Below, piece by piece: positions 37,388 through 48,390 of a DNA stretch of 64,000 nt. Source of the stretch: Crocodylus rhombifer (taxonomy: Eukaryota > Chordata > Crocodylia > Crocodylidae); NCBI GenBank assembly GCA_038503035.1, contig JAVSML010020424.1:173971-237970 (forward strand), read 5' to 3'. The stretch's first letter is position 1; each line of letters starts with the position of its first letter. A program made the translations under genes and the position numbers. Below the pieces are notes generated by a model. It was given only the letters and a program-made list of their open reading frames with translations. It was not told the origin of the DNA and made no database searches.

Positions 37388-37870
37388 TGTCACAGAGAAA
37401 AGCCCAGCACTGTAACTGGAGGTAGTCATAGCAGTGCAAACCCCTAAGGGAGACGTGCTCTATCCATGTAAAGCCGGAGACGCCATTTGAACATGGGCCC
37501 AAGACTGCAGCACCGAGCCGGGTCAGAGCAGCCCTGGCTGTCAGGTGGAGTCGAGGGGAGGGGGTCAGCCTGCCAACCCGGGGCTGCTCCTGCCAGCTCA
37601 ACATCCTGCAGAGGGGCTAGCTGGGACACAAGGGTGCTTCAGTGCAGAGCGAACCAGCAGGCAGTCCTCCCACTGAAGCACCCTTGGGGGCCAGCTGGCC
37701 ACGTCAGCACCTATACATGTGCTGCTACAGAGCAAAAAAATCTGCAGCAGTGTAGTACTTGTATTTACAAGTACTATGCTGCTGCAGAGCAAATTAGTTT
37801 ACTGCAGCCCAATAGGGGCACACGTGCAGTCAAATCTGCAGCAAACATCTTGTGTAGATGTACCCAGTAC
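37388..37870. repeat. Unclassified element with two strong hairpins
   Basis: It contains a perfect 16-bp inverted repeat (CAAGGGTGCTTCAGTG at 37629-37644 and its complement at 37671-37686). It also contains a 22-bp near-perfect hairpin (37742-37763 and 37766-37787, 20 of 22 matching, two-base loop). The surrounding GC-rich sequence has no coding potential. The outer boundaries are not defined. The style suggests a non-autonomous DNA transposon, but I cannot name it. Confidence 0.5.
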
Positions 37871-38111
37871 ACCCAATTCTGTGACGAGCTAGGATGAGCA
37901 CTGCATCAATTAGATGAACCAACATGGGAAATGGGAAGAGCACACCTGAGATGTCTTTGTTGGACAGCATCAGACCAGGTTCCCCCCTCAAAAATATTGG
38001 GACCTTAGAGGAGGGGGGAAAAAAATGTTTTGGGATCAGAGAGCCAGTCTGGTGACACCAGTCAGATTTCCACCTAGCTGCTCTCCCAGGGAGGCAAATA
38101 TTTAGCAACAT

Positions 38112-38535
38112 TCATAGAAAGTGAGGATTGGAAAGGGCCTCAGGAGGCCATCTAGTCCAACCTCCTGCTCCAAGCAGGACATCCCCAACTAGATCATCCC
38201 AGCCAAGCCTTGACCTAGCCAGGTCTTAAAAAAATCTCTGAAGATGGAGATACCACCCCCTCTCTGGGTAACCTGTTCCAGTGCATCACTACCCTCCTTG
38301 TGAGAAAGTTTTTCCTAATAACTAACTAAACTTCCCTTGCTGCAACTTGAGACCGTTGCTCCTTGTTCTGGCATTTACCGCCACCGAGGATGGTCTGGCT
38401 CCTCTTTATAAAGCTCCTCTTTATAACCCCCCCTTCAGGTACTTGAAGACTGCTATTAAATCCCCCCTTGGTCTTCTCCAAACTAAACAAGCCCAGTTCT
38501 CTCAACCTCTCCTCATAACTCATGTCCCCCAGCCC
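38112..38535 (-). mobile_element. CR1 3'-end fragment, antisense
   Basis: Begins with the CR1 tail (TTCATAGAAAGTGAGGATTG, GGCCTCAGGAGGCCATCTAG) and ends in the region encoding the minus-strand MSYEERLRELGLFSLEKT segment. Truncated after about 38535. Confidence 0.85.
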
Positions 38536-40422
38536 CCACGGGGACAGGCTGGCCCATGTTTGGGGCTGTCCCTGTGGAGCAGGACATACCCGAAAAGGAG
38601 CCTAATGCTTCAGCCACTTAGCACCTCCTGCCCTAGGCAGAGCACCCACATTTTGCATGGTTTTGAACTGGTTGAATGGTTTTGAACTGGTTTCCTTCAC
38701 ATGTTTACCACCTGGTTTACCAATTAAAATGAGAAGCCACCCAGAAAACAAAAAGGAAATGATTCACAAGGTGAAATTTTGCTCTTAAAATAAACAGCAC
38801 CACGGCTGCCAGGCCTGTCGGCTCCCTGGGCTTCCAAGCCTTGTAACTAGGCCAAGTCTAACGTAACCTGGCTCCTGCCAGCCCTGCTGGGTGCTTTCCA
38901 TCTCGCACATCACGACTGGATCGTGGCCCAGGGCTAGCAATGAAGCTGTATCACATTCTGAAGATTGAAATGCTGCAGTGGTCTTACTAAATTTGAAAAT
39001 AATCGACTTATCACTGCCAGAGATGGGGTAGGCACTCCCTAGGGCTCAGAGCAGGGGGCTGGGAGGCAGATGTCAAGGGGGTGCTCCCAGCTCATACGCT
39101 ACTTCCCTGTGTCACCTTGGGCAAGTCACTCCAGTCTCCATTTCCCCAGTTGCAGGCGGGGGATACTAGTTATTTACTAGAGAAATGCATTCATTGAAAA
39201 CTGCTCCCCTCTTGAGATGATAATACAGTCAGGCCTGGACAGAAGATCCCCTCCAATGGTGACACCCCCAAGGAAAAGGCCAGCTCTGCTGGGCAAGCGA
39301 AATGTTGTGGGGCCTAGTACAGGATTTTGTTGTTGTCTGTGTGAAGTTGCTCAAATGAGGTACCAAGGTCTTGTCCTCATCTGCCCCGCAGGGGGCATTA
39401 CAACACAAGCCGATGCTCAGCTCCTTGGGTCTCTCCCAAGGCGGCGTGTGAAATGCTGAAGGAGGGGGAATGAGTAGAGGATCCAGTCTTCCCAGATGTG
39501 CTGGGTAGTGCGGATGCCTGGTTTGCAAGTATGGGTCAACTTGCCAGCACTGTTATCTGAACAAGACTCCCAGGCTCACGGCATTTGCCCGCGCCGCGGT
39601 GCAGAGAATGGCGCCGGTTCTTGTCCACCCAGGCACCGAGTGAGCTGCTTGAGATGAATCCGTTTACAGACTAGACCAGGTGGCAGAGCTCTGTGGATTC
39701 AGAGATCAGGCACATCGGCTGCCCTCCAGCTCTGCCCACGAGATGCCTGGCATTGCACCATTTATTTCTGATGCTCTTAAACAGAGGCTGGGGAGGCCCT
39801 TACACAGGAGGAAAAACAGGCCCTGTGTCACCTCCCAGGTCCCTACTCCATTACAGGTCTTCTCACACATTAAAGCACCAGTGCTACATGTGTTTCTTGG
39901 AAGGCACAGCCAGGTTAGCTGCAGAGCCGGGAATCCAGGTTCAACCCCGGGGTACCAGGCAATAGGAGCTGCCTAGTCCCTGGCACTCCTGTTTCCTAGA
40001 GTTTGAAAGTGCAAGCTAAACAGCTGGAAGTAGGTACTGATCAAACCTGGTGACATTGTCAAGTAGATCATTTTCGTGTTGTGATGGCCCTATACCACAC
40101 CTGCGACCAGAATTGCCCATCTTGGAGATACTGTCAGAGTCTGCAAGTGCAAAGTGTGGTTTGCTGGTTCACCTCCATGGTCTCAGAGTCAGGATCAGGC
40201 CGAGTGTTTGTATCCAAAACCCAGTAATCAGCCTGTGAACTGGATCTACTTTCCCATCCCAGCATACACTCATTTTGTAGAGACAGACACAAGAGGAAGA
40301 ACTCGGATCAGGGGCCAGCCTTCCCCAAAATGCAAGGGAGTTTGGATTAGCCCATCATACACAAGGAGGCCAGCCAGGACCCATGAGAGTAAATTCATTT
40401 GTCATCTTTTGACTCTTTCCAG
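38536..40422. other. Intergenic; MIR-like SINE fragment at about 39095-39175
   Basis: Mostly unrecognised. 39095-39175 carries the MIR core (CACCTTGGGCAAGTCACTCC then CCATTTCCCC) in plus orientation. A second antisense MIR-like piece may lie near 39905-39960. No gene is recognised. Confidence 0.5.
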
Positions 40423-40638
40423 GCCTTTTGGCTCAGACACACATCCTGTAATGTCTGTACTAAGTTATGGCTCGGTTCCCTGTCACTCCCACCTTGCATA
40501 TCCCACCGTGATCTCATGAAAGACATTCCAGCAACCAAACATCTGCCTGGAGCGGCATCACAGCTGAGATGGATCATCCACCAGCTAAAACAGCTGGTAC
40601 CAGGCAGACCTACTGCGCTGACCCTGGACCTGTGGGAG
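40423..40638 (+). CDS. Candidate isolated exon of an unrecognised gene (hypothetical)
   Basis: 216 bases (72 codons, phase 0 at both ends), open throughout. It has a strong acceptor (TTTTGACTCTTTCCAG) and a strong donor (GAG|GTAAGC). The product includes KHLPGAASQLRWIIHQLKQL and ends TALTLDLWE. I do not recognise it. The alternative is a chance open stretch or a non-coding-RNA exon. No neighbouring exon could be linked to it. Confidence 0.2.
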
Positions 40639-42300
40639 GTAAGCGAGCAGTCAAAGCCTCTGGCTCAACTGGCCTAATTAGTTCACAGCCTAATCCTGAC
40701 ACTAGTTATTTGCATCCACCAAACACTTCAGACTTCCTCAGACAAACAGCATGAATGAGTCAGGAGGACCAGAGAGACACAGTCTCACATCCAGCAGTCG
40801 GCATGAGCACAGTTTGAATTCCCCTTGATAGGAGACAGACAAAAACGAGCCTGCTGGATGGCTCTCTGTCAGCGTGCCAAAACAGAAATGACGCACTTAC
40901 TTCCAGTCGGGTGGGAGGAGAGCGTGTGGTGCTCACAGCCTGCGCCCTGCAGCCAGCCAGCACCGAGGAGCCAGTGCATTAGAAGCACCCTGGCAGCAGT
41001 TGCATAGCTGGAGGGGGATTGCAGCACTGACCTGTAGCACAAGAGCCCTGGGGGCAGGAAAAGCCTTTAGGAAAAGTGAAAGGATCTCAGAGGAATCATT
41101 GGCAAGGAGCAGCCGGGCCCCTGAGAACATGTCCCCTCAGCAAGAAAACAAAGCAGAGGCAAAGAGACTCACCAGGTAGAGAAGAGGAGAGAGGCAGCAG
41201 CCTGTGTAAACTGCTTGGCTCTGCCGCATTTAAAGGGCTGGCCGTAACAAGGCAGGCTGGGAAGAAGTTCCCCATAATGGGCAACTGTGGGGTGTGGAGG
41301 GCGAGCAGAGGCCAGCCTGTCACACGGAGCGGAGCTTGCGGTTTCTCTCTCACATCTGACAGCATCTGTGGTGGGATTTAAAAATGCCCCGTGCTCCCCC
41401 TTCACAACCTAAAAGGGGTGTCCAGACTCTTGGTGGGAGGATGAGCTCTGTCCTCTGCCACTTCTGGGCTGTCATTTCCCTATGGACTCTGGCTCAGGCT
41501 GGGGTAGATGAAGGTACATGAGCTGTGATGGTGTTGTGCCTTAATTAGGTGTCTTAATACCATTAAGGAGCTGGGCTTAAAGCCACCTGGAGGCATCTGG
41601 ACAAGAACCTTTTTTGGCAGCAGTTCCCTTTGGATTTAAAGCTTAAACATGGGCACCCGTGTTTGACAGTCTGAGCCTCGGCATTTTATACCTTTGGCCT
41701 TTGGGTAATGCCATTTTAATTAGCTGAGCCAGGCTCACAGGCCCACCTGGGTATCAAGGGTTTGGCTGGGGGGCCTGGGGTGTTCCTTTTGGTCTGGGAA
41801 TAGGACATTGTCTACATGGCCTGCAACACCAGATTTGCAGGGGTTGGGTGGGGGTCTGGGCGTTCGCCTCTAGCCAGAAGTTGGAAGATGACTGTATGAG
41901 GCAGAGGAATACTGGAAATATTCAACCCCCTTTCCACTAGACTCTGTGAGCCATCTCCTTCATGCTCCCCCTTCAGAAGGGACCTTTATCAGTTGAGGGG
42001 CAATTATTTACTGCTGGAGACAGGAGCCAAAACCTGCCCCTGAGCCTTGCATCCTCAGTCCACACCTATATGGGCTGGCTCATCCCACAGGGCAAACTGC
42101 AGAAATGAGTGTGAGCCCACAGGCAGAACTAGCAGGACAACAGAAATCCTGTGCATTTTGGGACCAGTGGTGGGACTTCCTCAAAAGGTCTGAGACAGGG
42201 ACTGGTTCTGTGTTGGGGCCATGCAAAGCCTGGTGTTCATGCCCTGCATAAGCATCAGTCTACTTTGTACCATCCCTTTGGACCTGTTTTGTTGGCATTC
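40639..42300. other. Intergenic, nothing recognised
   Basis: Non-coding, moderately GC-rich. A few splice-like signals (for example near 41175, CACCAG|GTAGAG) have no linked exon. No repeat is named. Confidence 0.45.
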
Positions 42301-43380
42301 ATAGTTTTCAGAGATATTAGGGTCAGAAGGGACCTCAGTAGATCAAGTCCAACCCCCTGCCCTGGGCAGGAAAGAGCGCTGGGGTCAGATGACCCCAGCC
42401 AGGTGCTTGTCCAGTCTCCTCTTGAAGACCCCCAGGGCAGGGGAGACCACCACCTCTCTTGGGAGCCCATTCCAGATTCTGGCAGCCCTCACCATGAAGA
42501 AGTTCTTCCTAACGTCTAGTCTAAATCTGCTCTCTGTTTGTGGCTGTTGTTTCTAGTTACTCCAAGGGGCGCCTTGGTGAACAGAGCATCTCCTATTCCT
42601 TGCTGCCCTCAACCCCCCCTGACAAATTTGGAGACACCCACCAAATTCCCTCTCAGCTTTCTCTTACGGAGGCTGAAGAGATCCAGGTCCCTCAACCTCT
42701 CCCCATAGGACCTTTCCTGTAGGCCCCCAACCATACAAGGGGCCCTCCTCTGGACCCTCACAAAGTTATCCATATCCCTCTTAAAGCACAGCACCCAAAA
42801 CTGGATGCAGTAGTCCAGCTGCAGCCTTACCGGTGCCATATAGAAGGGAAGTATTATCTCCCTAGACCTTGGCATGATGCACCTGTTAATGCACGATCGC
42901 ACTCAGTTAGCTCTATTGATCGTTTCATCACGCTGTCAACTCATGTGAATCTTTGAGTCAACTATGACTCCGAGATGCCTTGCTGCTGCTGTGCTGCTTA
43001 GAAAGGCATCCCCCAATCTGCATGTGTGTTGGTGATTCTTTCTCCCCAGGTGCAGCACTCTGTACTTATTAAATCCTTGTTAAACTGCATCCTATTTTGT
43101 TCTGCCCACTTTCCCAGCTTGTCCAAATCTGCCTGAATCCACTCCCTGCCCTCCAGTGTGTCTGCTTTGCCCCATAATTTGCTGTCATCCATGAATTTGG
43201 ATGGTGTGCTCTTCACACCCTCATCCAAGTCACTGCTGAAGATGTTGAACAGCACTGACCCGAGGACCAAGCCCTGGGGGACCCCACTGCCCACATCCTT
43301 CCAGGTCGATACCAACCCATCCACCACCACTCTCTGGGTGCATCCTATTAGCCAATTTGCCACCCACCTGACTGTGTAAT
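42301..43380 (-). mobile_element. CR1 LINE fragment, antisense
   Basis: The CR1 tail is at the left (TTAGGGTCAGAAGGGACCTC, TTGAAGACCCCCAGGGCAGG). It extends rightwards through the reverse-transcriptase end with GVPQGLVLGSVLFNIF and FMDDSK on the minus strand (43100-43300). The active-site Asp pair is retained, but frameshifts and stops make it inactive. It ends near 43380. Confidence 0.9.
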
Positions 43381-43984
43381 CATCTAATCATTCACATGCG
43401 GGGACACTCCTCCTGAACCCTCCCTCCTTCTGTAGGGGTCTCCCTCCTCTCTGTGTCTATCTCCACAGTGGTCCATACTGCCATCTCCCCCCTCTGCCCT
43501 TCCCCGCTTCCTCGGAGCGGCCCAGGTGGCAGAGCCGTGCACGGCAGAGCTCTGGTGCATAACGGACAAACCCAGCTGTAACGACCCTGTCCCTCTGCTT
43601 CGTACAAGCCGTGGGGGCAACTCTGTGACAATGGCCACGGGGGCTGCAATGTCCCCACCCCCTGTTCAGCGCTGCTAATCCCAGGAATCACTGCTGTCAG
43701 GGGCAATCAGGCACGGAGCCAAAGACAGTCAGGGCTGCCTTTTGCAAGCCCAAGCTGAGGCCGCGGTGGAGGTTAAGCCAGGTCCAGGGGACATGGCTGA
43801 CGCATCCTTTTCTCCCTTGTGCTGTTTCAGGACAACAAAGCAATGCACTGACTTGGCAAAAGCGGACAGGTCCCACATCCCCTTGCCTGAATGGTTTGTA
43901 GGGTCCTGGGGGCACGGAGCTCCCAGTGGTTGCCATAGGCAGATCCTCGAATGCCGAAGGCTGCAAGCAGTGGAGGAACAGGAG

Positions 43985-44108
43985 GTAAAATCTTGATCAT
44001 ACCCTGTTCATTCTCCCTTTCAGCAGCCACCCTCTGCCCCTGTGTAACACAGGAGACTGGGCAAGATGGACCCATGGTCTGACCCAGTAAATGGCATTCT
44101 TATGTCAT
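43985..44108 (+). mobile_element. L3/CR1-type LINE 3' tail
   Basis: AAATCTTGATCATACCCTGT leads to GGCAAGATGGACCCATGGTC and GACCCAGTAAATGGCATTCT, the characteristic 3' end of an older CR1/L3-type LINE family. Plus orientation. The upstream part may reach about 43880. Confidence 0.7.
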
Positions 44109-44118
44109 GTGTTTGGGC

Positions 44119-44136
44119 GGGGGGGGGGGGGGGGGG
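44119..44136 (+). repeat. 18-base poly-G run
   Basis: An uninterrupted run of 18 G on the plus strand directly after the L3-type tail, preceded by GGGC. It could form a G-quadruplex or may be a length-unstable tract prone to assembly error. Confidence 0.9.
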
Positions 44137-44663
44137 TGTTCCTCACTGCTTGGCTTTCTGACTGCAACTATTCCTGAGGCCAGCACATCTGCTCTGGGCT
44201 ATCACCATACAGGTGACCTTGCTCCTACCCCTTCATGCAGAAGGAATCACAGCACCCTGCTAAATAAAGATAAGGGCATCGCAGAGGAACACACATCTCT
44301 TTCTCCACTGAATGCCCAATGCAGCTCCCTTTGCCCTGGAGAAGCCCCTGTGTTGGCAAAGGACTCCCCCACAATCCAGGGCACTGTGGGGGCTAAGGCC
44401 TACAGCCGAGCACCAGTGCCATGTGCGTCAGGCAGTTTTGCTTCTACGAAGGCAGCAGCTGGACTCTGAGATGCCAGGAATAGGGCTTTGCCCCTGGGAC
44501 AGTGCCAGCTTTAAGCTGCAGCGAAGGCTGGGTCTCATTTGAGTTTCATGTCTTTTGTTCCCTCCACCAGGCTTGTCCCTCGCTTGGACAGGCCGGGCAG
44601 ATGGGGCCAGTCCCATCACAACTAAGGGATGCTGTTCCCCGAGGCACCGATTGACTTCTGTTC

Positions 44664-44877
44664 CCCTCAGGTCACCTGTGGGATGATTCGGCTTCTGGTT
44701 CAACAACTAGGCCCTTCTGAGTCGCCAGCTGATGCAGGAGCACACACTGTACTTGGCACAGCTCCCCTTCCAGGCCAGCGTGCCAGGGCTCCAGCCAAGA
44801 GTTGGCTCATTAGTGATGGGAACAACTTAGCAGAGATAACACTCCAGAGCAGCACGGCGCAGCTGCCGGCACTGTGA
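44664..44877 (+). other. Splice-acceptor-bordered open stretch, low support
   Basis: An acceptor-like CTGTTCCCCTCAG precedes an open frame beginning VTCGMIRLLVQQLG that ends in a TGA at 44875-44877. It could be a terminal exon of an unrecognised transcript, but there is no known domain and no upstream partner. Confidence 0.12.
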
Positions 44878-45837
44878 GCCATGACGGACTGGGCAGCGCG
44901 CCAGCCTCCAGAGAGGCTGCAGAGGTGCTGGCACAGGGGAGACCACGGACAAAGAGGGGAAATTGCTGCCAGCTCCTCAGCGGTGGCACTCAGCAATGCA
45001 GGCAGCACAGGGACAATTGTCTGTGGGTCTTCTTGTAGACTGGCGTTAGCCCCACGGCTGCCAGGGAAGCACAGGACACTTTCCACAAGCAGGCTCAGAA
45101 GCTCTAAGGACCCGAGGTCAGTAACCGAAACGTCACAAGCAGGCAGCGAATGCCCCACTCAAGCCCGCCACTGATGGACATCCTGCCCAAGGGAGAAGAG
45201 GCCTCCCAGAGACGCTACCGCCTGTCAGTTATTTTATCTCAGACTGAAACTCAACTGAAGAAGGGCATGTCTATCTGAATGAAAACCTTTATAAGAGCTT
45301 GCAGAAATGCCTGCTCCTGGCAGACTCCTGGGGGTGAGGGCCAATGTTGGAAAGCTGCTTTTGTGGCAGGAGGCCCATTTGATGAGAATTAGGACTGAGT
45401 TGTGGGCTTTCCTGCTGGGCAGGGGTGGAAACTGGGGTGGCCCAGAATTACACCTGGGTAAGCGGAGTCGGGTAATTATTTTGTTTTAATGTTGTGGTGA
45501 TTGGCTCTGCAGCCTGAGCTGCCCAGTCACAAGGAAGCAGAGCAGAGTTTTCAGAGTCTCTTAAAGTTTCATAACTTAAAGTACAAACTACCCATCTCGG
45601 TTTTTCCTAGTTCAGATTGCCTGAACAGCTGTCCAGCTGTTTGATCAATTCTTTCCTTGCTACTACATTTTCCAAACTTAGAAAATTACAACCATTTTGG
45701 GTGGTTTACTTGGTAAAGACAGACCTAAACCAGATTCTCAGCCTTCCCTAAACTGGGCTGGGATGCATTGGGAACTCCTCACTCCAGCCTGCAACGGTTC
45801 TGGTAGATGGCTGGGTCCAAAAAAAGAAAAGACCTAT

Positions 45838-45965
45838 TTCAGATGGGACAAAAGTCTCTGGAGAACATGTCCTCAGGGATTGTCTCCCATCCAAGGTCAA
45901 AACAACAATGACATACAGGAGTAACTAAGTCAGATGGATCTCCCATGAGGAGAACTGGAAAATGT
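45838..45965. repeat. Dispersed repeat, copy A
   Basis: Shares AAGTCTCTGGAGAACATGTC and GTCAGATGGATCT-CCATGAGGAG-type segments with 48261-48390. The sequence between the two shared blocks differs. Unnamed family. Confidence 0.5.
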
Positions 45966-48260
45966 GTGGAGGCAAGAATACCCACAACATAAGCTGCAAT
46001 TACAGTGTGTCAGTGGCAATCATGGCAGATAGCATTTCCTTTCTAACCCTCTATTTTCCTTTGTTTATTGTGTTAAAAGCTAACAAAGTGGTTTGGGCTG
46101 AAATATCTCCCACTTAGTTACAAAGCAGAAGTGGATTGCTTGGGAGAATCACACAAAAATTCCAGTTATCCAGCTCTGCAGCCCTTGTCCAGCAACATCA
46201 AGCCAACATGTATCTGCTTAACTTAGGACCTAGGGGCTGCAATGGGATTCATGCACGGGCTTAGCCTTGGAGCCTGGATGGAGGGATAAGGGATTTCCAG
46301 CTGTTTGTTTCGTTCTCCCATGGTTAAAAAAAAACCTTTTCTTCTAAAGTTTGAGACTTGGCACCAAGGCAACCCTGAGGAGGGAACCCAGTTGCTGACT
46401 AACGAAGCTGGTTTTAGAAACAATCATGTTAAGAGTGCATTGAAAATGCCAGTTTCCTCACTAAGCAAGCTACTTGCCTTCACACTTTTTCCTCTGTACT
46501 GAAGAGTAATACACTAGCTGGGGCAGGCACACCATTTCACCGCGAGGCAGCGGGTTATTCTAGCTAACTTTCCACATGATGGAAGAGCAGGAAGGGGTGG
46601 AGGGAACTGAACACCTCCCTGGTAATCCTTGGGGCCACCTTGGATGAGTAAGGACCAGTGAGACGCCCGGGTAAGCAGCGTTGAGTCCCCACTGGCCGGT
46701 GTGTCCGACCATTAGCATGCACCACTGGCTCTCAACATTGTTATACTCCAGGCACTCCTCGTTAGACTCAAGTGCCCTCTCCGAAAATCCCAGTTTTTAG
46801 CTTTCACTCGATTCTTTCGGCTACAGACAAACAACAGAAGAAATCTTTTGTTCCAAAGACCTCAGAAAGCCCACAGCAGGGCAGAGTCATTTTGTCACTC
46901 TGGAGTCCTATTTGAAAACTCTGGGTTTATCTTGTGACTCATGCGTAGGTGTTTGCACACCAAGCAGTGCTAATATTGTGCAGGATCCCATGGCACCCTT
47001 TAAAGGATCTCATGCTGGGTCACCCTGGCTGAGAATCACTGGCAGACACCAATCAGGCTGCATGGAAATGGGGGCGGCTCTGTGCACACCAGTAACCGTA
47101 CTTGCAATTTGGATATCGCTTTCTTCCCCTCAAAAAATTGCCACTAGCAGCCCTATATTTATTCAAAGGTAATTTCAAGGCAAATTTCTCTCTTTCTGGC
47201 ATCTCAGAGTCCCTTACATTGGCAACATGCTGGTCACAATGACAACAATGGCATTTGACAGATGATACCTTAGCGGACAACCCCGGGCATCCTAAAACAA
47301 CTCTTTCCCTCCACTACCACAGACAATCTCGCTCAAAGCAGCAGCTCCACATCCTCGCCACTCCCTGCTCCTCTCCACCGCTCCAAAACACACGGGAAAG
47401 ATCTCAGGACTGTTCAGAGACGAGCCTGGTGCACCACAATGATGGTCTGACCCACCACCCACGGGTGTCCCTGGAAAGGCTCCTACTGGGGACCAATTCA
47501 AACCTTCAGCACAGACAGCTGAAGCACCTAAACAGTCATGAATAAAACCACACATGATCTCAGGATCAAAGCCATTCCACCACAGAGCTGCATTAGGAGC
47601 GACTAGATGCCACTCTGTGTAAAAAATGAGATTGGATTAGGAGAAAAGACTAGTCTGAAGAAGCTGTGGAGGGTCTGCACTGTAATTGGTTCCACATGCT
47701 TTGATCGTACCTCAGGGCAAATCTGTTTTTGGATGTGGTGATAAATAGATTAAAATGTGTGTTTGAAAAACAGTATCCCCTAGTGACTCTAATTGTCTGA
47801 TCCTAGATTTTCAGGAACTTGGCAATCCCAATGAACCATGCAGAAATGTCCTTTTAAGAACAGCAGCTGTTGCAAAGAGGATAATACTATGCAGAGAAAG
47901 CCAACAGGGAGCTTCAACGCCATGGGATTGTTGCTGAGGCAAGCAAGCAGGCCAGTTTAGGACAAATGTTTGCAATGGGCTAGAGAGGGGCTATGCTCAG
48001 CCTTTCCATATGTGTACCACTGGCACCACAGAAACATTTACTGACCTTGTGATAAGCAGCAATACTAATGGCAAGGCATCTGCGTTGCCAGTGTATAAAC
48101 TGTGCCAGTCTACTCTGCCTTTCTTACCTCTTAAGGAGAAATTCTATCAAAGGGAGGTATTTAATAACTTTATATGGAAATAGGGGGGTGATTAAATTAG
48201 TGGAATCTTCCAAATAACAGACACTGGTAGACAGTCAGATCCAAAACTAGAAGTCAAATA

Positions 48261-48390
48261 CTTCAGATGGACAGAAGTCTCTGGAGAACATGTCAAGAAG
48301 TTTCTACCACGGCAGGCAGTATGTCCCACTGATGACTAGGAGTGACGAAGTCAGATGGATCTTCCATGAGGAGTGCTGGAAAAGTTACAG
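48261..48390. repeat. Dispersed repeat, copy B
   Basis: Same arrangement as 45838-45965: the AGTCTCTGGAGAACATGTC block first and the GTCAGATGGATCTTCCATG block second, in the same order and spaced similarly. Confidence 0.5.
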
